Part shown: positions 44,489-53,489 of the stretch, piece after piece
How positions within the stretch are numbered: the first letter of the stretch is position 1
How the letters are laid out: each line of letters opens with the position of its first letter
Source of the DNA: Fodinibius roseus
GTDB lineage: Bacteria > Bacteroidota > Rhodothermia > Balneolales > Balneolaceae
Assembly: GCF_900129315.1 (NCBI RefSeq)
Contig: NZ_FQUS01000019.1
Coordinates: 1 to 64,000 of the forward strand
Length of the DNA: 64,000 bases
Direction of reading: 5' to 3'
Translations under genes and position numbers: made by a program
The notes under the pieces: model-generated
Told to the model about the DNA's origin: nothing
Databases searched by the model: none
The model's input: only the letters and a program-made list of their open reading frames with translations

Positions 44489-46201
44489 ATGATGAATCAG
44501 ACCATCCAACAGACCACACAAAAGTTCATTGATCTTTTACCCGAGAATAAACAATACTACCGGGTTGATGAGCTCCGCTCGTGGGGTTTTCCCTCCTTTA
44601 TCGTGCAGCGAATCCAGGTGGAGCTTGAGCGCAATCTGGCCGAATCGATGATTTTGCCCAAAACCGACTGGGCAAATACCCAATCCGATGCGGTACTGGA
44701 TGCCTGGCAGCAGTTTGTACAGGCTATCCGTGCCGAAGCGCGTCTGCCGGGCAGCTTTGCAAAAGCAGTGATCGAAACAGCCGTGGCCGACACGCTGGAC
44801 ATGTTGATCGAACCCCGGAAAAACATTCCGGATGTTATTTTTGGCAGTAACGAAGAGCTGGAGTACGAGCAGTTATGTGAGCGGATACAGGCGGTGGTTG
44901 TCTACCGTCATTTTGCTACGCTGGTGCCGCGTTATATGCAAAAGAAAGAGCTTACCGTGATTACCAGAGATCGATGCGATCAGATAATCAGGCGGGCTGA
45001 TGAACGATTAACGTCCAACTATTCGCCTTTGAACTGGGCGCAAACCCTTGATCCTTTATTCAGGTTGCTGGATGAGCAGGTGGATCCCAGTATGTTGCGC
45101 CTGTTTTTTGAGGATAAGGGACGGGAAAAAATAGCTGAGGTGTTCGATCGAAAGGATGAATTGCTGAGCCGTGCCGAATTTATTGAGGTCTTGTCTTCAC
45201 CTGATTGGGCTGAATCTCAGGCAGATCCTGTAGAAAGAGAACAGGAGAAAAAATCCGCGGAAGAATCCTACGATCCGGACAGGGCTAAACCCGGTAAAAT
45301 GAACCGGACGGATGAAACCGGTTTCGGGCGACAGAAAGGGCAGAAAAATAAGAAACGCAGAGAACAACGATTCGATGAACCGGAACAAGGAGTTCGGGAG
45401 GAGAAAGCCGTTGATGACGATACGTTTATGGATCCACAGGTTTCTGCTGATGCAGAATCATCGTCCCGGTCCGGAAATGAGGACAAGTCCCGGCCCGAGA
45501 ATGAGAACAACAGTTTTACAGACTTGGCCGCTTCAGCGCCGGACCCACAGGCGGAAGATGTTCAAACCCTTAATTCCGCTTTTGGATGGGAGGAGGGACT
45601 GATCTCATTTGGATCTGAGGAGGAAACAGAAGAGAGTACACAAGACGAGGCTTCTGCATTTTCCCCGACAAGGGAGGATCCGGCCGCGGATGACATAGAA
45701 GTGAAAGGAGAAGACGAGAAGATAGCAGAAAGGGATGATAAGCCCATTTGGATGAATTTTATGAGCGAAGAAGAGAAGGCAGCACTGGAGTCCGAAAGAG
45801 AAGAGGAACCGATTTCGGGAATAACCGTTAATGAACGGGAATCCGACGCGGGGGTGGAAATGGATAGCGATGCGGGTATGGATATAGTGAAGGAGGACGA
45901 TGATTACGGCGAAGACCCCATTGGTGACCTTGAGGGCGATGATCCGGCAGCAAGGGAAGTGGATCAACTGAAAGAACAGCTTGCAGGGGGACGCCGACGG
46001 TTTGTTGAAGATATTTTTGGTGGTTCGGAACGAGCCTACGAAGAGGCTCTAAAGGAGATAGCTATGCTTAGCAATTGGCGGGGAGCCAGCAAGTATATTC
46101 AAAAAGAGATATTTCAGCGTAATATGGTGGACATGTATTCTGAGTCGGCCATAGATTTTACCGACCGGTTGCATAATTTTTTTTCCAAAAAAGAAGATTA
46201 A
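44489..46201 (+). CDS. Large acidic protein of unknown function
   Basis: A 570-residue protein counted from ATG 44489 (601 from ATG 44396; neither has a good ribosome-binding site). I do not recognise it. An N-terminal helical domain (about 1-240) contains VDELRSWGFPSFIVQRIQVE and many aromatic residues. It is followed by a long, very acidic, low-complexity middle (about 240-480; runs of E, D, S, R) likely to be disordered. A C-terminal helical domain (about 485-570) has RRRFVEDIFGGSERAYEEAL and NWRGASKYIQKEIFQRNMVD. No signal or membrane span is seen. It ends 15 bases before the acyl-CoA carboxylase gene, so the two are probably co-transcribed. Confidence 0.8.
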   Translation: MMNQTIQQTTQKFIDLLPENKQYYRVDELRSWGFPSFIVQRIQVELERNLAESMILPKTDWANTQSDAVLDAWQQFVQAIRAEARLPGSFAKAVIETAVADTLDMLIEPRKNIPDVIFGSNEELEYEQLCERIQAVVVYRHFATLVPRYMQKKELTVITRDRCDQIIRRADERLTSNYSPLNWAQTLDPLFRLLDEQVDPSMLRLFFEDKGREKIAEVFDRKDELLSRAEFIEVLSSPDWAESQADPVEREQEKKSAEESYDPDRAKPGKMNRTDETGFGRQKGQKNKKRREQRFDEPEQGVREEKAVDDDTFMDPQVSADAESSSRSGNEDKSRPENENNSFTDLAASAPDPQAEDVQTLNSAFGWEEGLISFGSEEETEESTQDEASAFSPTREDPAADDIEVKGEDEKIAERDDKPIWMNFMSEEEKAALESEREEEPISGITVNERESDAGVEMDSDAGMDIVKEDDDYGEDPIGDLEGDDPAAREVDQLKEQLAGGRRRFVEDIFGGSERAYEEALKEIAMLSNWRGASKYIQKEIFQRNMVDMYSESAIDFTDRLHNFFSKKED

Positions 46202-46216
46202 AAAACAGGGTATTTG

Positions 46217-47767
46217 ATGGCTTCAGATGATATAGAGGAACGGCTCAAACAAAAGCGTAAGGATGCGCTAAAGGGGGGCGGGAAAGAACGAATTCAAAAA
46301 CAGCATGACAAGGGTAAGTTGACCGCCCGCGAACGTATCGATCTGCTGCTGGACGACGGCACGTTTGAAGAGATCGATCCTTTTGTGACGCACCGGAGCC
46401 GCAAGTTCGGACTTGAGGAAAAAAAGATTTTGGGCGACGGGGTGGTGACAGGGTTTGGGAAGGTTCACGGGCGACCGATTTACCTGTTCAGCCAGGATTT
46501 TACCGTGATTGGAGGGTCTCTCTCAGAAACTCATGCCGAAAAAATCTGTAAGGTAATGGATTTGGCCATGAAAAACGGCGTGCCCGTGATGGGGCTCAAT
46601 GACTCCGGGGGTGCGCGCATTCAGGAGGGCGTTTCTTCGCTGGGGGGCTATGCAGAGGTATTCTGGCGCAATAGCATGGCCTCGGGAGTCGTACCGCAGC
46701 TATCTGCGGTTATGGGGCCCTGCGCCGGTGGAGCGGTATACAGTCCCGCTCTCACCGATTTCGTCTTTATGGTAAAAAATACCAGCTATATGTTCGTGAC
46801 GGGACCGGATGTGGTGAAGACTGTAACGCATGAAGACGTCACTTCTGAAGAATTGGGCGGTGCCAGTGCACACAGCACTAAGTCGGGCGTAGCGCATTTT
46901 GCCGAAGAGAACGACGCGATCTGCCTGCAGGAGATGCGGAAGCTGCTGACTTATGTTCCACAAAACTGCGAAGAAAAGCCTCCCCGAAAAGAGGCTAAAA
47001 AGCCCGATTCTTCCAAAGTGGAACAATTGAATAGTCTTGTGCCGGATCAACCCAACAAGCCTTATGATATCAAGGATGTTATCGAGGGGATTGTTGATAA
47101 AGATTCGTTTATGGAGGTACACGAGCATTACGCCGATAATATAGTGGTTGGTTTTGCACGTATTGACGGTCGCAGTGTGGGTATCGTAGCGAATCAACCG
47201 TTATCATTGGCTGGTGTGCTGGATATCGATGCCTCTGTCAAAGGCGCCCGGTTTGTGCGGTTCTGCGATGCCTTTAATATCCCCCTTATTGCTTTTGAGG
47301 ACGTGCCCGGATTTTTACCCGGTACGGATCAGGAGTGGGGCGGCATTATTAAACACGGGGCGAAGCTGCTGTATGCTTTTTGCGAGGCAACGGTCCCCAA
47401 AATGACTGTCATTACCCGGAAAGCCTACGGCGGCGCCTATGACGTAATGAATTCCAAGCATATCCGTGCTGATTATAACGTGGCATGGCCAACGGCCGAA
47501 ATTGCGGTTATGGGTCCCAAAGGGGCCGTTGAAATTATTTTCCGCAAAGAGATCGCCGAAGCCGATGATCCCGAGGCAAAAGAACAGGAGCTTATTGATT
47601 ATTACAAAGAAGAGTTTGCCCATCCCTACAAAGCGGCAGAGCGTGGTTTTATTGATAATGTGATTCTGCCAGGGGAAACCCGGGAGAAACTAATTCATGC
47701 GCTTGAAATTAGCGAAAATAAAGTGGATAGTGTTCCCCGGAAAAAACACGATAATCTTCCTTTGTAG
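46217..47767 (+). CDS. pccB: Acyl-CoA carboxylase carboxyltransferase (beta) subunit
   Basis: A 516-residue carboxyltransferase from ATG 46217 (TTG just before it at 46214 is in frame). The N-terminal half has [16 protein letters not shown] and the oxyanion-hole region [18 protein letters not shown]. The C-terminal half has [20 protein letters not shown] and the second site [19 protein letters not shown]. It transfers CO2 from carboxybiotin to propionyl- or acetyl-CoA-type substrates, or acts in methylmalonyl-CoA decarboxylation. Biotin carboxylase and biotin carrier genes are not adjacent, so the holo-complex partner lies elsewhere. A dispersed element begins at the base after its stop codon. 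Confidence 0.92.
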   Translation: MASDDIEERLKQKRKDALKGGGKERIQKQHDKGKLTARERIDLLLDDGTFEEIDPFVTHRSRKFGLEEKKILGDGVVTGFGKVHGRPIYLFSQDFTVIGGSLSETHAEKICKVMDLAMKNGVPVMGLNDSGGARIQEGVSSLGGYAEVFWRNSMASGVVPQLSAVMGPCAGGAVYSPALTDFVFMVKNTSYMFVTGPDVVKTVTHEDVTSEELGGASAHSTKSGVAHFAEENDAICLQEMRKLLTYVPQNCEEKPPRKEAKKPDSSKVEQLNSLVPDQPNKPYDIKDVIEGIVDKDSFMEVHEHYADNIVVGFARIDGRSVGIVANQPLSLAGVLDIDASVKGARFVRFCDAFNIPLIAFEDVPGFLPGTDQEWGGIIKHGAKLLYAFCEATVPKMTVITRKAYGGAYDVMNSKHIRADYNVAWPTAEIAVMGPKGAVEIIFRKEIAEADDPEAKEQELIDYYKEEFAHPYKAAERGFIDNVILPGETREKLIHALEISENKVDSVPRKKHDNLPL

Positions 47768-47895
47768 AGGACTTTGCAAAACCGCTCTTTTGGCCAATAT
47801 CTGCATCCTCGCGCATTTAAAATCCTTTAATATGCTGTGTCGTATCCGTTCAGGTTCTGGTATTTACCAAAATTCCTGATTTCACAAAATTTCTT
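47768..47895. repeat. Dispersed inverted-end element, copy 3
   Basis: About 128 bp. The left end AGGACTTTGCAAAACCGCTCTT lies in the same orientation as the 24894-25031 copy, with TTTTGGCCAATAT next, a central stem GCATTTAAA-ATCC-TTTAATATGC and the right part AAAATTCCTGATTTCAC. The right end is decayed (TTTCACAAAATTTCTT). It starts immediately after the pccB stop. Compared with copy 2 it has lost perfect ends; no flanking direct repeat is seen. Confidence 0.7.
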
Positions 47896-48121
47896 AGAGA
47901 TAAAATTTTAGTACTACTTCGGCTCTTAGCCTTATAAGATATGGCCTGCAGGTGGGCACTTTCAGTCAAAAGCGTGTATAAGAGTATGTGGAACTCAGCA
48001 AAATCTACTGCGAATCCGACGAGTTTGGCCGGATTTCGAGCTCTTTTTCGTTACATAGTACCACTGTTTGTCTAAAAAATCACAGGATGTATTTTTAATT
48101 GAAATTCTCGCTTACCATGAC

Positions 48122-48892
48122 CTACGTCCGGCAGATTCCCATATGATCTTCGGCATTACCGGGAATTTTAAATTTCGGATGCAGCCCAACTACCTCCCCA
48201 ATTAAGATAAGGGCCGGATTGGTTAGGCCCTGTTTATTTACTTCACCGGCGATCGTTTGAACCGTACCCAGGGCTATTTTTTCTTTCGGCAAAGATCCCT
48301 GTTGAATAACGGCAGCTGGTGTTTTGGCCTTGCCGTTTTTTTCGAATATAGCAGTGATTTTTTGGAGATTCCTCATTCCCATCAGAATCGCAACGGTAGC
48401 CGTCGTTTGTGCGGCGAGTTCAATATCCTCTGAAACCCCGCCATTTCTGGTCACGCCTGTTGTAACCCAAAAGCTTTCATTAATTCCTCGTTTTGTGAGT
48501 GGAATTGTTTGCAGCTCTCCGATGGAGGTACAGCTCGATATACCGGGAATAATCTCAACGGGAATATCATGGGCGCGAGCGTAAGCCAGCTCTTCATGTC
48601 CCCTTCCGAAGATAAACGGATCCCCGCCTTTAAGTCGAACAATACAAAGGCCTTCATTGGCTTTTTGAACAATGAGGTTGTTGATCTTTTCCTGGCTATT
48701 CTGGCAGGAGCCCGCCTTTTTACCTACATAAATTTTTTCGGCGGCTGAGGGCGCATATTCCAGTAACGCCGGGTGTGAAAGGGTATCGTAAAGTACCACC
48801 TCCGCTTGTTCAAGTGCCTTAACGCCTTTAACGCTGATGAGGTCCGGGTCACCCGGGCCTGCCCCTAGTAAAATTAATTTTGACCGTTCCAT
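48122..48892 (-). CDS. cobA: Uroporphyrinogen-III C-methyltransferase
   Basis: A 256-residue SAM-dependent methyltransferase (SUMT). Family motifs: LLGAGPGDPDLISVKGVKAL at the start, AEVVLYDTLSHP, CIVRLKGGDPFIFGRG (about residues 83-98), EIIPGISSCTS and, later, VAILMGMRNLQKI. It methylates uroporphyrinogen III at C2 and C7 to precorrin-2, the branch point to siroheme. Siroheme is the active-site cofactor of the NirB encoded divergently 344 bases away, so it is the natural supplier. An oxidase/ferrochelatase for the last siroheme steps is not visible in the window. Confidence 0.93.
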   Translation of the reverse strand: MERSKLILLGAGPGDPDLISVKGVKALEQAEVVLYDTLSHPALLEYAPSAAEKIYVGKKAGSCQNSQEKINNLIVQKANEGLCIVRLKGGDPFIFGRGHEELAYARAHDIPVEIIPGISSCTSIGELQTIPLTKRGINESFWVTTGVTRNGGVSEDIELAAQTTATVAILMGMRNLQKITAIFEKNGKAKTPAAVIQQGSLPKEKIALGTVQTIAGEVNKQGLTNPALILIGEVVGLHPKFKIPGNAEDHMGICRT

Positions 48893-49236
48893 GCCTTCAA
48901 CGTTTACAATTGGTTTGGCTATTCTTTTGACGAAACATTCTCAGAAGAGGTCGACGGGTTTTGCAGGTGTGGGCAGGCATACCGATTGCTGATAATGGGG
49001 TTGTCGCTGAGACGGTACTCAAATAACCGGATATTCGATTTTTAAAATTCATTGTTGACAATATCTTTCTTTTGCATTAGTATTAGAGGTAAAATTAATT
49101 CTTTGCATAAATTAATTATGAATTATTTAAATTAAAACTTAAAAATTAACTAATCTATTTACTGTAATCGGTAAGCGAAGATGTTAATGGGGAGCTCATA
49201 AATGGTAAGTAAAAAACCAGCAATTTTAATTGCACT
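48893..49236. other. Divergent promoter region of cobA and nirB
   Basis: A 344-base A/T-rich region. It contains the stretch TAAATTAATTATGAATTA continuing to 49135 (from 49108), which resembles sequence in the mobA-moeA intergenic region (63321-63349). Promoters and any nitrate- or nitrogen-responsive sites for both genes should lie here; none is certain. No regulator gene flanks it. Confidence 0.4.
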
Positions 49237-51765
49237 ATGAAAATATCAGACAGAAAAGAGATCGTAGTTGTCGGAAATGGAATGGTAGGATACAAGTTTT
49301 GCGAGAAACTTGTCGCAAAACAAGGTAATGAGGCGTTTAACATCACTGTTTTTGGAGAAGAACCCAGGCCAGCCTACGATCGCGTTCAGCTAAGCTCCTA
49401 CTTTGCGGGGGCAGATGAAGATGATCTCCAAATGGCCCCGGAGGAGTGGTACGAAGAGAAAGGTATTGCACTGTATACGGGTGAATTGGCTGTAGATTTG
49501 GACCGGAAACATAAAACCGTTACGTCGCAGAAAGGTAGAACCGTCACTTACGATACGCTCATCCTTGCCACCGGATCCAGTGCCTTTGTTCCACCCATAG
49601 ATGGAGTAGATAAAGACGGGGTCTTTGTCTATCGCACAATTGAGGATCTGGAAGCGATCACGAAATATGCTGCAGGAGCCAGCAAGGCTGCGGTCATAGG
49701 AGGTGGTTTGCTGGGTTTAGAGGCAGCTAAATCGGCTATGGACCTGGGACTGAAAACAAGTGTAATTGAGTTTGCTCCCCGCCTTATGCCCAGGCAGCTG
49801 GATGAAATTGGGGCCGGTGCTTTGAAAACAGCGCTCGAAGGGCTGGACCTGGAGATATTATTAAATAAAAATACAACCCTGATCGGGGGTAACGGGACGC
49901 CCGAATACCTCGATTTTGCAGATGGCGGCCACCTGGAAGCCGACATGGTGATCATATCCGCAGGTATTCGACCACGCGATGAGCTGGCAAAAAAAGCGGG
50001 TCTTGAAGTCGGAGAACGCGGGGGGATCATTGTTGACGACCAGTTGCAAACAAGCGATTCGGATATCTATGCTATTGGGGAGTCGGCTTTACACCGGGGC
50101 ATGATCTATGGTCTTGTAGCACCCGGATATGAGATGGCCGATGTAGTGGTAGAAAATCTTACCGGCGGCGAGGAGAAGTTTACGGAATTCGACATGTCAA
50201 CCAAGCTGAAATTGGTAGGCGTGGATGTAGCCAGTTTTGGAGACGCCTTTGGCGAATCGGAAGAAAACAGTAAGAAAGTCATAATAGACAACAAGGCGAA
50301 AGGTGTTTATAAGCGCATCAACGTCTCGGATGATGGCGATCGTCTGCTGGGCGGGATGCTTGTAGGCGATGCCGACGACTACAATATGCTTCTTCAGATA
50401 GCCCAAAACGGCTTTTCACTTCCGCCTGATCCGGTTGATCTGATTATTGGCGATCGCGATGAAGAATCGGGCGGGGGACAGAAGGTCTACGAATTTCCGG
50501 ATAACTCCATTATTTGTTCCTGTGAAAGTGTGACTAAAGGAGAAATTTGTGATGTCATTGAAGAAGAGGGCAAAGAGGATATCGACAGTATCAAATCGTG
50601 CACGAATGCGGGAACGGGCTGCAGCGGCTGCGTACCCATGCTCGATGACCTGCTGACCCAGTCTATGGAAGCGCGCGGCAGGGAGGTGCGCAAAGTAATT
50701 TGTGAGCATTTTGACTACACCCGCCAGGAGCTGTTTGATATCATCAAGGTGAAGGAGATACACACCTTTGATGAATTATTGGATGAAGTGGGACAAGGCG
50801 ATGGCTGTGAGAAATGTAAACCCGCTGTGGCTTCGTTGCTGGCAAGCGCTTTTAATGAGCACGTATTAGAAGAACGAGATACCATCCAGGATACCAACGA
50901 TCGATTTTTGGCCAATATTCAGCGCGGGGGTACCTATTCGGTTATACCCCGGGTGCCCGGCGGAGAGATTACTCCGGATAAGCTGATCACTATTGGCGAG
51001 CTGGCTAAAAAATACGGTCTTTATACTAAAATTACCGGCGGCCAGCGCATCAACATGATGGGTGCCCGTGTCGATCAGCTTCCCGATATCTGGGAGGATC
51101 TGATTGAGGCCGGTTTCGAAAGCGGCCACGCTTATGGCAAGGCGTTGCGAACGGTTAAGAGCTGTGTTGGTTCCACATGGTGCCGGTACGGACTGCATGA
51201 ATCGGTTTCTTTTGCTATTCGAATTGAAGAGCGATACCGTGGCCTTCGCGCACCACATAAGCTTAAGGGCGGGGTTTCCGGATGTGTGCGGGAATGCGCG
51301 GAAGCCCAGGCTAAGGACTTTGGTATAATCGCTACGGAAGAGGGCTGGAACCTCTTCGTATGCGGTAATGGCGGTACCAACCCCCAGCACGCCAAACTTC
51401 TGGCTACCGATCTCGATGAAGAAACGCTTATAAAATATCTGGACCGCTTCCTGATGTTCTACATTAAGACGGCCGAACATCTGAATCGTACGTCCACCTG
51501 GCTGAATAAAATGGAGGGCGGTCTCGGGTACCTGAAAAAGGTGGTGGTTGAAGACTCCCTTGGGATAGGAGAGGAGCTCGAAATAGAAATGCAGCAGCTG
51601 ATCAATGTCTATTCCTGCGAGTGGAAAGAAGTGGTCAATAATCCCGAACTCAGGGAACGGTTTACCCACTTTGTCAACTCCGATGATGTGGATCCCAGCG
51701 TAAAGTTCAAGGACTATCGCGAACAGCCCGTACCCGCACCCGCCGGCTGGAAAGAAAAGGGTTAG
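49237..51765 (+). CDS. nirB: Nitrite reductase [NAD(P)H] large subunit
   Basis: An 842-residue NirB. Order: FAD-binding N-terminus with VVVGNGMVGYKFCEKL, NAD(P)-binding segment with VIGGGLLGLEAAKSAMDLG (about 150), a BFD-type [2Fe-2S] domain CSCESVTKGEICDVIEEEG with TGCSGC (about 425-465), a second related BFD-like stretch ending GDGCEKCKP (about 525), and the siroheme/[4Fe-4S] module. The four cluster/siroheme cysteines are in SCVGSTWCRYG (about 641-650) and GCVRECAEAQ (about 683-690). It reduces nitrite to ammonium in six electrons at siroheme in the cytoplasm. nirD follows 18 bases later. Confidence 0.96.
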   Translation: MKISDRKEIVVVGNGMVGYKFCEKLVAKQGNEAFNITVFGEEPRPAYDRVQLSSYFAGADEDDLQMAPEEWYEEKGIALYTGELAVDLDRKHKTVTSQKGRTVTYDTLILATGSSAFVPPIDGVDKDGVFVYRTIEDLEAITKYAAGASKAAVIGGGLLGLEAAKSAMDLGLKTSVIEFAPRLMPRQLDEIGAGALKTALEGLDLEILLNKNTTLIGGNGTPEYLDFADGGHLEADMVIISAGIRPRDELAKKAGLEVGERGGIIVDDQLQTSDSDIYAIGESALHRGMIYGLVAPGYEMADVVVENLTGGEEKFTEFDMSTKLKLVGVDVASFGDAFGESEENSKKVIIDNKAKGVYKRINVSDDGDRLLGGMLVGDADDYNMLLQIAQNGFSLPPDPVDLIIGDRDEESGGGQKVYEFPDNSIICSCESVTKGEICDVIEEEGKEDIDSIKSCTNAGTGCSGCVPMLDDLLTQSMEARGREVRKVICEHFDYTRQELFDIIKVKEIHTFDELLDEVGQGDGCEKCKPAVASLLASAFNEHVLEERDTIQDTNDRFLANIQRGGTYSVIPRVPGGEITPDKLITIGELAKKYGLYTKITGGQRINMMGARVDQLPDIWEDLIEAGFESGHAYGKALRTVKSCVGSTWCRYGLHESVSFAIRIEERYRGLRAPHKLKGGVSGCVRECAEAQAKDFGIIATEEGWNLFVCGNGGTNPQHAKLLATDLDEETLIKYLDRFLMFYIKTAEHLNRTSTWLNKMEGGLGYLKKVVVEDSLGIGEELEIEMQQLINVYSCEWKEVVNNPELRERFTHFVNSDDVDPSVKFKDYREQPVPAPAGWKEKG

Positions 51766-51783
51766 TCGTCATCCGTATTCCTA

Positions 51784-52191
51784 ATGCCACATATCTTTAT
51801 CAAACTTTCAAACTTAAAGACCTATTCAGCCCGAACAATGCAAGCGCACGAGAATGTCAAGAAATGGTTCAAAGCGGCCCGAGTGGAAGATTTTCCCAAA
51901 AACGGGGGAGCCTGTGTTAAGTATAGAGACAAGCAGATTGCGGTCTTCAATTTTACCCGGCGCGGCGAGTGGTTTGCCTGCCAGAATATGTGTCCCCACA
52001 AAAAGGAGATGGCTTTGGCCCGTGGAATGATCGGAGAATCGAAGGGAGAGCCCAAAGTGGCATGTCCCTTTCATAAAAAAGCTTTCTCGCTTTGTTCCGG
52101 TGAAAATATTAATGGCGAAGAAGAACCGGTTACCACATATCCGGTGAAAGTGGAGGATGGATATGTATATATCGGGCTCACAACAGATTAA
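51784..52191 (+). CDS. nirD: Nitrite reductase small subunit, Rieske type
   Basis: A 135-residue protein; an ATG at 51838 would give 117 residues, nearer the family norm. The Rieske-type [2Fe-2S] ligands are complete: CPH in QNMCPHKKEMAL and CPFH in ACPFHKKAFSL, so this NirD likely binds a cluster, unlike the cluster-free E. coli NirD. It pairs with NirB in NAD(P)H-dependent nitrite reduction. It lies 18 bases after nirB in the same orientation and is followed by a hairpin and moaCB. Confidence 0.88.
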   Translation: MPHIFIKLSNLKTYSARTMQAHENVKKWFKAARVEDFPKNGGACVKYRDKQIAVFNFTRRGEWFACQNMCPHKKEMALARGMIGESKGEPKVACPFHKKAFSLCSGENINGEEEPVTTYPVKVEDGYVYIGLTTD

Positions 52192-52240
52192 TTCCGGAAT
52201 CCATAATCTCCCCCGTGGTTCCCATATTAGCATCAGCTTG

Positions 52241-52262
52241 TGTCAGGTGTCCACCCCTGACA
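52241..52262 (+). other. Hairpin in the nirD-moaCB gap
   Basis: TGTCAGG (52241-52247) and CCTGACA (52256-52262) form a perfect 7-bp stem. It lies 49 bases after the nirD stop and about 110 before moaCB, so it may reduce readthrough or belong to a leader of moaCB. No T-run follows, and I could not fit a known molybdenum-cofactor riboswitch to the region. Confidence 0.4.
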
Positions 52263-52370
52263 ACCTGTTCACTGTTCTTTTCAGGGGGGGACGCTTGGCA
52301 TAGCCGTTCAGGGGGATTAAAGATCGGGAAATGTGATAGCACAATTCGAACCTTAAAATAGTTGAAAATT

Positions 52371-53324
52371 ATGAGAGATATTTCTGGCAAGAGTTCTTCG
52401 CTGCGCTCCGGTAAAGCGCTTTCCGTTGTCAGTTGCAGCCGCCCGACACTGGAGCGGGTGAAGTCAGATAGGCTTCCCAAGGGTAACTTGTTGGATGTAG
52501 CCCGTTCGGCCGGCTTTTTGGCCTCCAAGCAGACCCATCACCTGATACCACACTGCCATCCGGTTTCGATTGATGCGCTGGATATCTCTTATAGCTATAT
52601 CGAAGACGGTAATTGCAGAGAGGATATCGGAAAGCTGGAGGTAGCATTTGGAATTGCTGTTATCGCCGGGGGAAAGTCGATCGGACGAACCGGTATTGAG
52701 ATGGAGTTGCTGACGGCGGTTTCCATCAGCGCCCTAACGATTTATGACCTCCTGAAGCCACTCGGAGATGAAGTCGAAATCAGGACGACGCGCCTGCTCA
52801 ATAAAACAGGCGGCAAAAGCAATTTGAAGAAGGTGGTAGGGAAACAAAATAAAGCTGCCGTGCTCATTTGTTCGAACTCTGTTGCCGCCGGTCGAAAAGC
52901 GGACCGCGCGGGACCGATTATTGAACAAATGCTCCGGGAGCATTATGCTGATATCGTTGATTTTAAGGTGATACCTGACCGCCGGGAAGCCATCCAGGCC
53001 CAGCTCAAAGAGTGGGCGGATAGGAATATCCCATTTGTATTTACGGTGGGTGGCACCGGGCTTGGACCGGATAACAGGGCGGTCGATGCGGTCCGTGGGA
53101 TCCTCGAGCGAATAACCCCCGGGGTCGTGGATGCTATGGAACTGCACGGGCTGCAAAGAACTCCGCTGGCCATGATGTCGCGACTGACTGCCGGAATCCT
53201 GAAAAGTACGCTTATAGTGACGCTGCCCGGCAGTTCCGACGGACTGCGTCAAAGCCTCGGAGGTATCCTGCCGGGAGTATTCTATGCCAGGAAAATGCTA
53301 CGGCCCGCCAGGATAAAAAACTGA
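52371..53324 (+). CDS. moaCB: Bifunctional MoaC-MoaB molybdenum cofactor protein
   Basis: A 317-residue fusion from ATG 52371 (an in-frame TTG at 52362 is also possible). The N-terminal half is MoaC: LIPHCHPVSIDALDISY and GRTGIEMELLTAVSISALTI are its signatures; it completes cyclic pyranopterin formation with MoaA. The C-terminal half (about residue 160 on) is MoaB/MogA-type, with VLICSNSVAAGRKADRAGPI and FVFTVGGTGLGPDNRAVDAV, which adenylylates molybdopterin. Fusions of this kind are known. It lies between nirBD and narK. Confidence 0.9.
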   Translation: MRDISGKSSSLRSGKALSVVSCSRPTLERVKSDRLPKGNLLDVARSAGFLASKQTHHLIPHCHPVSIDALDISYSYIEDGNCREDIGKLEVAFGIAVIAGGKSIGRTGIEMELLTAVSISALTIYDLLKPLGDEVEIRTTRLLNKTGGKSNLKKVVGKQNKAAVLICSNSVAAGRKADRAGPIIEQMLREHYADIVDFKVIPDRREAIQAQLKEWADRNIPFVFTVGGTGLGPDNRAVDAVRGILERITPGVVDAMELHGLQRTPLAMMSRLTAGILKSTLIVTLPGSSDGLRQSLGGILPGVFYARKMLRPARIKN

Positions 53325-53489
53325 CTTCTGAACAAAACATGCTCCCGGTTAATCTATTTCAAATAGTGTCTTGAACCAATCCCCGTGTTCCCGGCAAAAA
53401 GGTACCCGATATCTTCTGTATTCCATTACAGTCGCCTGTGACTAAAACCGATTTTTAAGCCTTTAAACGATTATCTACTGATTGTTACT

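Noticed and set aside
52192-52370. Molybdenum-cofactor riboswitch upstream of moaCB
   Set aside because: Only a simple 7-bp hairpin is found; the multi-stem consensus of the Moco riboswitch could not be traced by eye.
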